The position numbers and the translations under genes are program-made. From JBBRUG01 sp038247995 (GTDB lineage Bacteria > Chloroflexota > Chloroflexia > Chloroflexales > Chloroflexaceae), in the NCBI GenBank assembly GCA_038247995.1, contig JBBRUG010000028.1, positions 1 to 29,511 on the forward strand: a DNA stretch of 29,511 nt. Direction: 5' to 3'. The notes under the pieces are model-generated. The model ran no database searches and was not told where the DNA came from. It worked only from the letters and a program-made list of their open reading frames with translations. This document shows, piece after piece, positions 22,518 through 29,511 of the stretch (its first letter is position 1; every line of letters starts with the position of its first letter).

Positions 22518-25500
22518 CTAGCCCAGCCGATTTAGTTGTGCTTGTGCGCGCCGGCCCCATTCGCCGTCGCTATCGAGTTGGATGACGGTCTGGTAGGCGC
22601 TGAGCGCATCGGTGCGATTGCCGAGATCTTCGGCAGCCTGACCGCTGTAGAAGAGCGCCTCGACAAACTGGCCGTTCTGCTCAATCGCCAGGCGGAAGGA
22701 TGCCTGGGCCTGTTCGGCGCGGCCCTGGGCAAAATAGGCCCGCCCCAGCCAGTAGTGCGCTTCGGGAAAGATCGGCTGGATCTCGACTGCCCGCCCGAGG
22801 TCGCTCACAGCATCCTCGAAGTTGTCGTCGCGAATATGCAGCACGCCGCGCCAGTAACGGCTCTCGGCGAGGTCGCCGTTGGCGGTGATCGAGGCGTTGT
22901 ACGCAACGAGCGCTTCATTGTAGAGGCCGGCCTCCTGAAGCAGTTTGCCGCGGAAGAGCTGCGCTTCGGCGAAATTGGCGCGCAGTTCGATCGCCTGATC
23001 AACCTCAGCGAGGGCGCCGTTACGGTCGCCCTGGGCATAGCGCACCTGGGCCATACCAAAAACCGCCTCGGCGTAACCGGGCTTGAGGTCGAGCGCCGTC
23101 TGGTAGGCGGCGGCAGCACGCGGTAAGTCGTCGATGCGCAGCAGCCCTTCGCCGAGCCAGAGTTGCGCTTCGGGGTTGACGGCGCCGTCAGTTTGGGCAA
23201 CGGCCTGCTCAAAGTAGCCCACCGCGACGGCCCAACTCCCCTGGGCCGCAGCCACCTGACCGAGGCCGAGCAGCGCGGCGACATCCTGGTTCTGCAACTG
23301 ATTGGCCTGGGCGAAATAGCTGGCAGCTGTGGCAATATCGCCTTCACGTTGGGCGATCGTGCCGAGTTGAATGAGGGTCGCTCGGTAGAGATCGCTCCGG
23401 CTCGGATCACCGCTCACGGCGGCAAGCGTGCGTTGCGCTGCCGTCTCCGCCGCTGCCAGCCGATCAGTGGCGAGGTGAGCTTGAGCGAGCTTGTAGTTAA
23501 CGCTCACATCGACATCGGGCCGTTCGAACGCAGCCTCAAAGGCGCGGATCGCCTGGGTTGGATTGTCGGAGGCCAACAGGCTATCGCCGATTGCGATCAG
23601 TTGGGCCGTCGTTTGGACGCCGTTATCGAGGGCGAGGCTGTACTGGCGGCGGGCTTCGGTTGGGTTGTTGAGCGGCCCCTGATAAAGGTCAGCGAGGGCC
23701 AGGCGGGCATCGACGTGCGCTTCATCAAAACCTACGGCATCGCGGAAGGCGCTTTCGGCCCCGGTGTAATCACCGCTGTCGCGCAGGCGTTCGCCAAGTT
23801 CAAATGCCGCCGTACTGCTGCGCGCATCGATACTCAACGCCGCGCGATAGGTGTTAATCGCGGCCTCGTTCTGTCCGGCATCGTTATAAAGTCGGGCCAG
23901 TTCGATGGTGGCGGCGACATGCTCGGTGCTGTAGGGCAATAGCACCTGCTCGGCGTCGGCGAAGCCTGCCGGACCGCTCAGGCGTAACGTCTGCCCCAGG
24001 GCAACCGCGCTACGCGGGCCGGGCCGTTGGGTGTAGAGCGCCTGGTACTGCGCGGTCGCCGTCGCCCAATCGCCGCGATCACGGGCAAGTTGCGCATTGT
24101 AGCTCCGCGCGGGGAAAAAGTTTGCATTCGCGACCAGGGCGGCATTAAAGCGATCCTGCGCGAAGTCCGGATTGTTGCGATCCAGCGCCAGCATGCCCAG
24201 GCCGAAGTAGCCCTCGGGCTGTTGCGGCGCCAGCGTAATCGCGCGGGTGAAGTTTCCTTCGGCATCGTCGCCGGCGTCGGCGGCGCGTTGCGCCCGGCCA
24301 AGGGCGACGAGCAGCGGTGGATTGTTGGGACTGACCTCGTTGAGCTCGCGCAAAATAGTCAAGCCCTCGCTCAACGGCGATGGCCCGCCAAACACGGTAT
24401 CAAAGGCGCGATTCACCGCCGAGCGGCCACGCATACTGCGGGCACGATTGACCTCGATATCGATCAGGGCTGCGTAATAGCGTTGACGCAGGAGTTGTTG
24501 TTCAACCCGCTCGACCTGACCGGCAGCGACTAACCCGACGCCGGCAAAACCGGCCGCATCGGAGGCCGAGCGTTGCCGCCAACGGGCAAGCGCCAGGTTA
24601 CTGCGCTCCGTAGCGATCTGCATCTGATCGCGCGTGCTATTGATTACTCTGATCGGCAGGATCGGCGCAAGTTCCAACTCCCAGACAAGCGGCCCCTGGG
24701 TTTCCAGTTGTTGGGCCAACCCGAGCAAGGCGCGTTGTTCATCGAGCGCCGCTTGCTGCTGCAGGCGGTACATTGGGCGTAGCCCGGGCGGAGTGAGGGC
24801 AGAGTCGCTGTCGAGTTGATCGGTGGCCTGGGTGATACTCGCCTCAGCATCGGCAAGCCGACCGGTATCGCGGTAGGCGTCGGCGAGGGCAATCTGAAGC
24901 GGTGTACTGCTGCCGAGCAGATTGCGCGCCTGTTCCAATTCCACCACGGCATCGACGGCCCGCTGTTCGCGTTGGGCAAGCACTGCCAGATTAACCCGCA
25001 GCACCCCCAAGTCGCTGTTCTGCATTTGGAGCAAACGCACCGCTTCGGCGAACGCGCTCCGGGCGTCCGGATCACCGGCATCGAGCAGAATCGCGCCGAG
25101 ATTGTTTACTAGGCGCGCCGGATCGTCACCGGGGACTTCAAGGGCCAGGCGATACTCCGCTGCGGCGTCGGGGTATAAGCCGCGCGCCCAGAGAATTGTG
25201 CCGCGCACGGCGCGCGGGAGCTGAACATTAAGCGTTGGGTAATCTTCCAGCAGTTGGCCGAGTTGGTCGAACACCTGATCGGCATGGCCCTGACTATATG
25301 CGCTGAGCATACGCACCAGCGGCACAAGCACGGCACGGCCATTGATCGGCGTATCGGCGACGCCAAAGCTGCGCGGCATGGCAAAACGGGTCTGATACCC
25401 GTCCCATGCATTCGGGCCATACGGGCCGCTGGGCCGATAGATCAGCCGCGGTTCGAGCGTGGCGCTATCGAGCAGCGCGCCGGGCGCTACATTGCCGTAG

Positions 25501-26012
25501 ATCAGCAGGTCGGCGCCTTGATCCTCAACGATGGCGAGGGCGTTGTCGGGGCTAGTCGGCGCCTGATTGAGCGTCAGGGCGCTGATCGTACTGTCGGCGG
25601 CGTTGAGCGCCTGCGCGAGTTCCGTCGCCACGTTGCGCCCGGTTGCGCCATCGCCGCCATCGGCGAAGGGCGCCACAAGCACGACAAAACGCTCCGGCGC
25701 GCGCGTGGTGGAGCGATCATAAAAGACGAAGCCTGCGGTCACAATCAGCAGGGTTGCGAACAGGCCGGCCAGCACGACCAGCAAACTACCGGCGCCGCGC
25801 CGACGGTACAAGGGCGTGGGCGGCGGTGGATCGCCGGCTATCACACCACCGTCGGCAGCGGTTTGCTTAGGCAAGTCGATGATCGTCTCGGCTGCGGCTT
25901 CACGTTCCATTTGTTCCAATGTGTCACGCCGGCGGCGCAAGAGCACAAACCCGCCAAAGATGCAGATTGCGAGGAATATGCCGGCGACAGCCAACACCAG
26001 CCAGTCAATCAC
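22518..26012 (-). CDS. Giant membrane-anchored TPR protein with TolB-N-like domain
   Basis: The 1164-aa protein begins with a membrane helix (about 3-25), an acidic/proline-rich segment with PPPPTP near 62-67, and a second helix (about 75-97). Next comes a domain starting RFVVLVAPFADGGDGATGRNVATELAQALN (108-137) and continuing GADLLIYGNVAPG, which resembles the amino-terminal TolB/FlgO-like domain that often precedes TPRs. The remaining ~900 residues are TPR repeats (for example AAAYQTALDLKPGYAEAVFGMAQVRYAQGDRNGALAEVDQAIEL). It is likely a scaffold for an envelope complex; no enzymatic domain is seen. The start is GTG 26012, with GAGGGGG about 6 nt upstream. The small unknown gene follows in the same operon. 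The leader contains a GAATGCA array. Confidence 0.85.
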   Translation of the reverse strand: MIDWLVLAVAGIFLAICIFGGFVLLRRRRDTLEQMEREAAAETIIDLPKQTAADGGVIAGDPPPPTPLYRRRGAGSLLVVLAGLFATLLIVTAGFVFYDRSTTRAPERFVVLVAPFADGGDGATGRNVATELAQALNAADSTISALTLNQAPTSPDNALAIVEDQGADLLIYGNVAPGALLDSATLEPRLIYRPSGPYGPNAWDGYQTRFAMPRSFGVADTPINGRAVLVPLVRMLSAYSQGHADQVFDQLGQLLEDYPTLNVQLPRAVRGTILWARGLYPDAAAEYRLALEVPGDDPARLVNNLGAILLDAGDPDARSAFAEAVRLLQMQNSDLGVLRVNLAVLAQREQRAVDAVVELEQARNLLGSSTPLQIALADAYRDTGRLADAEASITQATDQLDSDSALTPPGLRPMYRLQQQAALDEQRALLGLAQQLETQGPLVWELELAPILPIRVINSTRDQMQIATERSNLALARWRQRSASDAAGFAGVGLVAAGQVERVEQQLLRQRYYAALIDIEVNRARSMRGRSAVNRAFDTVFGGPSPLSEGLTILRELNEVSPNNPPLLVALGRAQRAADAGDDAEGNFTRAITLAPQQPEGYFGLGMLALDRNNPDFAQDRFNAALVANANFFPARSYNAQLARDRGDWATATAQYQALYTQRPGPRSAVALGQTLRLSGPAGFADAEQVLLPYSTEHVAATIELARLYNDAGQNEAAINTYRAALSIDARSSTAAFELGERLRDSGDYTGAESAFRDAVGFDEAHVDARLALADLYQGPLNNPTEARRQYSLALDNGVQTTAQLIAIGDSLLASDNPTQAIRAFEAAFERPDVDVSVNYKLAQAHLATDRLAAAETAAQRTLAAVSGDPSRSDLYRATLIQLGTIAQREGDIATAASYFAQANQLQNQDVAALLGLGQVAAAQGSWAVAVGYFEQAVAQTDGAVNPEAQLWLGEGLLRIDDLPRAAAAYQTALDLKPGYAEAVFGMAQVRYAQGDRNGALAEVDQAIELRANFAEAQLFRGKLLQEAGLYNEALVAYNASITANGDLAESRYWRGVLHIRDDNFEDAVSDLGRAVEIQPIFPEAHYWLGRAYFAQGRAEQAQASFRLAIEQNGQFVEALFYSGQAAEDLGNRTDALSAYQTVIQLDSDGEWGRRAQAQLNRLG

Positions 26013-26029
26013 AACAGTCCCCCTCGTGC

Positions 26030-26064
26030 GAATGCAGAATGCAGAGTTGAGCAGGCAGAATGAC
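26030..26064. repeat. Five heptamers GAATGCA x2, GAGTTGA, GCAGGCA, GAATGAC
   Basis: Five consecutive 7-nt units lie in the predicted 5' leader of the TPR gene, ending 18 nt before its GTG start. The unit is nearly the inverse of the GCATTCT array at 19288. Confidence 0.75.
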
Positions 26065-26085
26065 TACACCGCTATACTGACTAGT

Positions 26086-26113
26086 ATTGTAAGCGATTTT
26101 GAGCGGAGATCAA
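26086..26113 (-). promoter_or_regulatory. Promoter of the TPR operon
   Basis: On the minus strand TTGATC (26113-26108), 16 nt, TACAAT (26091-26086). The predicted start is near 26079, giving a leader of about 65 nt that spans the heptamer array. Confidence 0.5.
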
Positions 26114-26184
26114 GCAGGCGCAAGAGACAATTACTCTCTATGTACATCTGGAGCCAGGATGGAATACCTTACACCATCGGCACA

Positions 26185-26193
26185 TGGTATAAT
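26185..26193 (+). promoter_or_regulatory. Extended -10 promoter TGGTATAAT of the sfsA operon
   Basis: TGG plus a perfect TATAAT (26188-26193), 55 nt before ATG 26248. The -35 is weak. A small hairpin GTTGC-TCAG-GCAAC (26231-26244) sits just before the ATG and includes the only AGG available for ribosome binding. Confidence 0.6.
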
Positions 26194-26247
26194 CCAGACG
26201 AAGAATTGTTCGTTTCCCTCATCTAGCCTAGTTGCTCAGGCAACCCT

Positions 26248-26982
26248 ATGACGGTGCGTGTTCCCCTCACGGCGAGTGGCCCGCTAATCGAAGCGACCTA
26301 TGTCGCTCGGCCCAACCAATTTCTTGTTGATACACGGCTAAATGGCCGGATTGTGCGGGCGCACATGGCTGACCATGGGCGCTTACTCGATCTGCTGGTT
26401 CCTGATGCGCGCCTCCTCCTTGCGCCGCGCGACGACCTGGGCCGGAAGACGGCGTTTCAGGTGATTGCCGTCTATCATGGTGCGGAACTCGTTTCGCTGG
26501 ATACCCAACTGCCCAATCGTCTCATGACTTCGGCTTTAGCTGCCGGCGCGTTGCCGCAGTTCGCCCGCTATACAAAAGTTCAACGCGAGGTGCCGTTTGG
26601 CGCCCACCGGATCGATTTTCGGTTGGGCGAGGGCATGTCCACCTGTGTGCTGGAAGTGAAGTCGGTGGGCAAGATTGTCAATGGGGTCGCCCTTTTTCCC
26701 GATGGGGTTACCGAACGTGGTCGCCAGCATCTGCAATTGTTATCGACAATGGCGCGTAACGGCCAGCGTACCGCAGTTGTGTTCATTGTGCAGCGGCGCG
26801 GGGCGCGGGTTTTTGTGCCCGATGATGCAATCGACCCACTTTTTACGCGCGCCTTGCGCAGCGCTATCGCCTGCGGCGTCGAGACGTACGCCTATTCCTG
26901 CCCGGTGGGCACCGACGGGATAACGCTCGGCCCGGGCATTCCGGTCTTTACCTCGCTTGATGCAATTCCACCTGCCAACTGA
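26248..26982 (+). CDS. sfsA: SfsA family DNA/RNA-binding nuclease-like protein
   Basis: The 244-aa length matches SfsA (E. coli 234). N-terminal OB-like half: PLIEATYVARPNQFLVDTRLNGRIVRAHMADHGRLLDLLVPDARLLL. C-terminal half with a PD-(D/E)xK-type core: HRIDFRLGEGMSTCVLEVKSVGKIVNGVALFPDGVTERGRQHLQLL, in which the Asp of RIDF and the Glu and Lys of EVKS are the presumed metal-site residues. SfsA was first seen as a maltose-gene activator in E. coli but is now viewed as a nucleic-acid-binding, probably nuclease, protein. It is the first gene after its own extended -10 promoter; a membrane-protein gene follows after 6 nt. The ribosome-binding site is weak and lies in a small hairpin. Confidence 0.92.
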   Translation: MTVRVPLTASGPLIEATYVARPNQFLVDTRLNGRIVRAHMADHGRLLDLLVPDARLLLAPRDDLGRKTAFQVIAVYHGAELVSLDTQLPNRLMTSALAAGALPQFARYTKVQREVPFGAHRIDFRLGEGMSTCVLEVKSVGKIVNGVALFPDGVTERGRQHLQLLSTMARNGQRTAVVFIVQRRGARVFVPDDAIDPLFTRALRSAIACGVETYAYSCPVGTDGITLGPGIPVFTSLDAIPPAN

Positions 26983-26988
26983 GCGCCC

Positions 26989-27978
26989 ATGCACGATCAA
27001 TCTGAGCGGATTGGCCCTTTCGGCCTCCCTGAGGGTTTACCTGCCGCTCTGGCTGGGGCGCTGTTCTTGCTCAGCGCTTTCTTCGGTTTTACTACCGCTC
27101 TGCCTTTGTCGTCGGCGGAACGCTGGGCGGCGCTGACCACCTTCACCATCCTCGCCTGCGCCGTTACGCTGCCTGGATGTAGCGCGATCGCCGACGCACT
27201 GGGGCGCACGGTGCGGCGTGATTGGCGGGCCTTTGCTACGCTGCTCGCCGCGATCCCGGTGCTGTTTGTTGCTTATGCGCTTGCCGTCGGCTCCTGCGCC
27301 GCCGTCGATCTGCTCAGTGCGACGCTCTTTGTCGTTGTACCTGCTGCGGCGCTCTGGCATAGCCGCGCAGCGCGCCAACCAACTCTGCTCGATGCGATAG
27401 GCCTGGGCTACCTCGGGTTGGTTAGTGTTTTTGGCCTCTGGCCGACCCTCACGCTGCCCATTGTCGGCGGACGGGTTGCTTTCTTTACCCTTGCGCTCGT
27501 GCCGCTACTGGTGATCTTGCTGGCGGCGCGCGGTTGGCCCGGTCTGGGCTTCACCTGGCATTTAAGCAGCGCCGATCTGCGCGTGAGCCTGCTGGGCGCC
27601 CTGATCGGCCTGGCCCTGGTACTGCCCAATCGGCTGGCCTTTGGCGCGGAGGGCGTTGGCGCCATGGGCCTCTTGCCTACATTCGGCCGCGCAATCGAGG
27701 CTTACTTTTATGTTGCGCTACCGATCGCCGTTCTTGATCGCGGCGTAGTGCAACAGGGCATCACCCGTGCGCTGGCAGCGCACCCGCGCCTAGCGCCGCT
27801 GGCCGGGATCACGGTCGGCGCGCTGCTCGCCGGCGTACGGATGCTCGTCGCCAACCCGAATGCCGGGCTGGTTGCGGCAACGTCAGCGCTGGCCGCGATC
27901 GGGTACGGCTGGGTCTACTGGCGCACCGGCAAGGTCACTGCCGCAGCCGTAAGCCAGATGCTGGTAATATGGGTGTGA
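26989..27978 (+). CDS. Polytopic membrane protein resembling CPBP (CAAX-like) family, active residues missing
   Basis: The 329-aa protein has about nine membrane helices. The C-terminal third resembles CPBP intramembrane proteases: RAIEAYFYVALPIAVLDRGVVQQGITRAL (234-262) aligns with the EExxFRG helix, TVGALLAGVRML (275-286) with the FxxxH helix, and GYGWVYWRTGKVTAAAVSQMLVIW (305-328) with the closing YxRTGxLxxAIxxHxxxN helix. At those places I read Ile246-Ala247 for Glu-Glu, Arg284 for the first His and Gln323 for the last His, so it probably lacks protease activity. The alignment is by eye. It follows sfsA by 6 nt and is co-transcribed. Function is unknown; bacterial relatives act in bacteriocin self-immunity and membrane protein processing. 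Confidence 0.65.
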   Translation: MHDQSERIGPFGLPEGLPAALAGALFLLSAFFGFTTALPLSSAERWAALTTFTILACAVTLPGCSAIADALGRTVRRDWRAFATLLAAIPVLFVAYALAVGSCAAVDLLSATLFVVVPAAALWHSRAARQPTLLDAIGLGYLGLVSVFGLWPTLTLPIVGGRVAFFTLALVPLLVILLAARGWPGLGFTWHLSSADLRVSLLGALIGLALVLPNRLAFGAEGVGAMGLLPTFGRAIEAYFYVALPIAVLDRGVVQQGITRALAAHPRLAPLAGITVGALLAGVRMLVANPNAGLVAATSALAAIGYGWVYWRTGKVTAAAVSQMLVIWV

Positions 27979-27989
27979 AACATGCAAAG

Positions 27990-28017
27990 GGCGTGAGTGC
28001 GTGAGGCGTGAAGGCGA
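27990..28017. repeat. GGCGTGA/GTGCGTGA/GGCGTGA/AGGCGA degenerate repeat
   Basis: Four units of 6-8 nt between the membrane-protein gene and the MFS gene, similar to the array at the end of ptsI (6411-6440). It leads directly into the hairpin at 28014-28030. Confidence 0.65.
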
Positions 28018-28030
28018 CCCTTGGGGTTGC
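28014..28030. repeat. Recurrent hairpin GCGACCC-TTG-GGGTTGC, copy 2
   Basis: GCGACCC pairs with GGGTTGC (one G-U) around a TTG loop. It shares AGGCGACC, GGGGTTGCG and a following AAGC with the copy at 17747-17764, and likewise follows a period-7 array. Confidence 0.6.
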
Positions 28031-28062
28031 GCGGGCAAGCGGGCATTACACAGGAACGAACA

Positions 28063-29427
28063 ATGAGCACTGCCGAAACGGTCGCCGTCCCACCGTCGGA
28101 ACCCATCATCGATGATCGGCGCGAGCAAGTTGGCTGGTACTTCTACGATTGGGCCAACTCGGCTTTTTCCACCACCGTTGTTACGGCCTTCCTCGGCCCA
28201 TACCTCACGACAATCACCGCTAACGCCGCCGACGCGGAAGGGTTCGTCTACCCGCTGGGCATCCCCATTGCCGCCGGTTCGTTCTTTCCCTACATGGTTT
28301 CGTTGTCGGTGCTCTTACAGGTGTTGTTCCTGCCGATCTTGGGCGCAATCGCGGATTACTCGCAGATGAAAAAGCGCATGCTGGGCATCTTCGCCTACAT
28401 TGGCGCATTTGCCACAATGGGGATGTTTTTTCTGGAGGGCGACCGCTACTTGTTGGGCGGCGGGTTATTTTTGATTGCGAATCTCACCTTTGGTGCATCG
28501 ATCGTCTTTTACAATGCGTTCCTGCCGGAAATTGCCAGCCCCGATCGGCGTGATGCCGTCTCGTCGCAGGGCTGGGCATTCGGCTACCTGGGCGGCGGTT
28601 TGCTGTTGCTGCTGAACCTGATCCTGTTCAGTAATGCCGAGAATCTGGGGCTCAGCACGGGCATGGCGGTGCGGATCTGTCTGGCTTCGGCGGGCATCTG
28701 GTGGGCAATCTTCACCGTAATCCCGCTGACCCGGCTGAAAATGCGTACACCGGCGCGCAGCCTGCCGCCGGGCGAACGGTACCTGACCGTGGGCTTCAGG
28801 CAACTCATGCATACGTTCCGCGACGTTCGTAACTATCCGCAGACGTTGCTTTTTCTGGTGGCCTACCTGCTCTATAACGACGGCATTCAGGCGGTGATCG
28901 CCCTGGCGGCGGTGTTCGGTGTGCAGGAGTTGCTGATCCCGGAGCAGTTTCTCATCCTAACCATTCTGATGATCCAGTTTGTCGCCTTCGGCGGTGCGCT
29001 GGCGTTCGGCTGGTTGGCCAAGCGCACCGGCGCCAAGCGGGCGATTATGCTCAGCCTGGTGATCTGGAGTATGGTGGTGATCGTGAGTTACTTTATGCCT
29101 GCCGGGAATATTCCGCTGTTCTTCGGGCTTGGCGCGGTGATTGCGATTGTGCTGGGCGGTAGCCAGGCCCTGAGCCGCTCGGTCTTCTCGCTGATGATCC
29201 CCAAAGGCCAAGAGGCCGAGTATTTTAGCCTCTACGAAGTGAGTGAGCGCGGCACGAGTTGGCTTGCGCCATTGCTCTTTGGCCTGGCGTTCCAGTTCAC
29301 CGACAGCTATCGGGTGGCGATTATTTCGCTGATCGTTTTCTTCATTGCCGGCCTGATCCTGTTGCCCTTTGTGGACATCCGCCGCGCCGCACTCGATGCC
29401 GGTAACGAGCCGCCGTCGAAGGTGTGA
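28063..29427 (+). CDS. MFS transporter, UMF1/Atg22-like family
   Basis: The 454-aa protein has about 12 membrane helices. The N-terminal VGWYFYDWANSAFSTTVVTAFLGPYL (residues 23-48) with the DWANSAF motif is the hallmark of the UMF1/Atg22 subfamily; other family strings are LGAIADYSQMKKRML in the first cytoplasmic loop and GWAFGYLGGGLLLLLNL. Atg22 exports amino acids from yeast vacuoles; bacterial homologues are uncharacterised transporters, so the substrate is open. ATG 28063 is chosen because CAGGAAC lies about 8 nt upstream and upstream in-frame codons fall inside the hairpin and repeat. It is separated from the preceding gene by 84 nt filled by repeat and hairpin, so it could be an operon member or use its own promoter. 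Confidence 0.9.
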   Translation: MSTAETVAVPPSEPIIDDRREQVGWYFYDWANSAFSTTVVTAFLGPYLTTITANAADAEGFVYPLGIPIAAGSFFPYMVSLSVLLQVLFLPILGAIADYSQMKKRMLGIFAYIGAFATMGMFFLEGDRYLLGGGLFLIANLTFGASIVFYNAFLPEIASPDRRDAVSSQGWAFGYLGGGLLLLLNLILFSNAENLGLSTGMAVRICLASAGIWWAIFTVIPLTRLKMRTPARSLPPGERYLTVGFRQLMHTFRDVRNYPQTLLFLVAYLLYNDGIQAVIALAAVFGVQELLIPEQFLILTILMIQFVAFGGALAFGWLAKRTGAKRAIMLSLVIWSMVVIVSYFMPAGNIPLFFGLGAVIAIVLGGSQALSRSVFSLMIPKGQEAEYFSLYEVSERGTSWLAPLLFGLAFQFTDSYRVAIISLIVFFIAGLILLPFVDIRRAALDAGNEPPSKV

Positions 29428-29431
29428 TGGG

Positions 29432-29451
29432 CCCTGCGACAGGCTCAAGGG
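29432..29451. repeat. Imperfect palindrome CCCTGCGACAGGCTCAAGGG, REP-like
   Basis: It resembles the intergenic palindrome CCCTTCGACAAGCTCAGGG that I recall as scattered through many bacterial genomes. It sits 5 nt after the MFS stop codon and abuts the GGACGAY array. Confidence 0.5.
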
Positions 29452-29511
29452 ACGACGGACGACGGACGACGGACGACGGACGATGGACGATGGACGATGG
29501 ACGATGGACGA
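29450..29511. repeat. Heptamer array, 4 x GGACGAC then 4 x GGACGAT, continues past the window
   Basis: Eight perfect 7-nt units plus a partial ninth, changing from GGACGAC to GGACGAT exactly at the midpoint. The array reaches the end of the window, so its true length is unknown. Confidence 0.97.

Noticed and set aside
25816..26226. 136-codon + strand frame reaching into the TPR/sfsA gap
   Set aside because: Most of it is antisense to the TPR gene, and its tail crosses the divergent promoters; no domain or start signal.
26231..26244. Riboswitch-like hairpin before sfsA
   Set aside because: Only a 5-bp stem with a 4-nt loop; it could hide the ribosome-binding AGG, but nothing indicates a ligand-binding RNA.

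Overview
The window looks like chromosomal DNA of a member of the Chloroflexota, most likely the class Chloroflexia (Chloroflexus/Roseiflexus/Oscillochloris-like). This is inferred from the GC-rich composition, the mix of protein families (CruF-like carotenoid protein, SURF1, NfeD plus slipin, SfsA, long TPR proteins, Thr/Pro-rich lipoproteins) and a standard primary-type sigma factor. Several promoters fit TTGACA-N17-TATAAT variants. I see no rRNA, tRNA, CRISPR array, transposase or phage gene.

Layout. 1-1391 (-): truncated GH63-like glycosidase. 1616-2764 (+): YbdK-type carboxylate-amine ligase. 2856-6425 (+): acyl-CoA dehydrogenase, then a tight DhaL / PTS enzyme I pair. 6742-7932 (+): RpoD-type sigma factor ending at a strong bidirectional terminator. 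7995-10200 (-): slipin and NfeD operon. 10313-13038 (+): SURF1, a metallopeptidase-like lipoprotein and a CnoX/YbbN thioredoxin. 13210-13626 (-): single-domain response regulator, divergent from a CruF-like carotenoid gene (13868-14740, +). 14881-16004 (+): DsbA-like protein and a deazaflavin-type reductase behind a promoter carrying a NemR-like operator. 15965-18213 (-): FAD monooxygenase, PPOX flavoprotein and VOC protein. 18350-19147 (-): dienelactone hydrolase. 19321-21681 (+): lytic transglycosylase lipoprotein. 21881-26012 (-): a 1164-aa membrane TPR protein with a small partner of unknown function. 26248-29427 (+): SfsA, a CPBP-like membrane protein lacking the protease residues, and an Atg22/UMF1-type MFS transporter.

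How the genes fit together. Several envelope and quality-control proteins occur (NfeD/slipin, CnoX, lytic transglycosylase, metallopeptidase lipoprotein, DsbA-like protein), with aerobic respiration (SURF1), carotenoid modification and a cluster of flavin/deazaflavin oxidoreductases that looks like electrophile or xenobiotic handling. DhaL and enzyme I form a PEP-linked phosphotransfer pair whose usual partners (DhaK, DhaM, HPr) are not in this window.

The most unusual signal is not a gene. Nearly every larger intergenic gap carries a short tandem repeat with a period of about 7 nt, different in sequence at each locus (GAATCCT, GGCGTGA, AGCAGGC, GTGACGA, GCATTNN, CCCTCAG, GAATGCA, GGACGAY). 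Some sit in promoter or 5'-leader positions, some run into the 3' ends of coding regions and contain the stop codon, and three adjoin G/C-rich hairpins.
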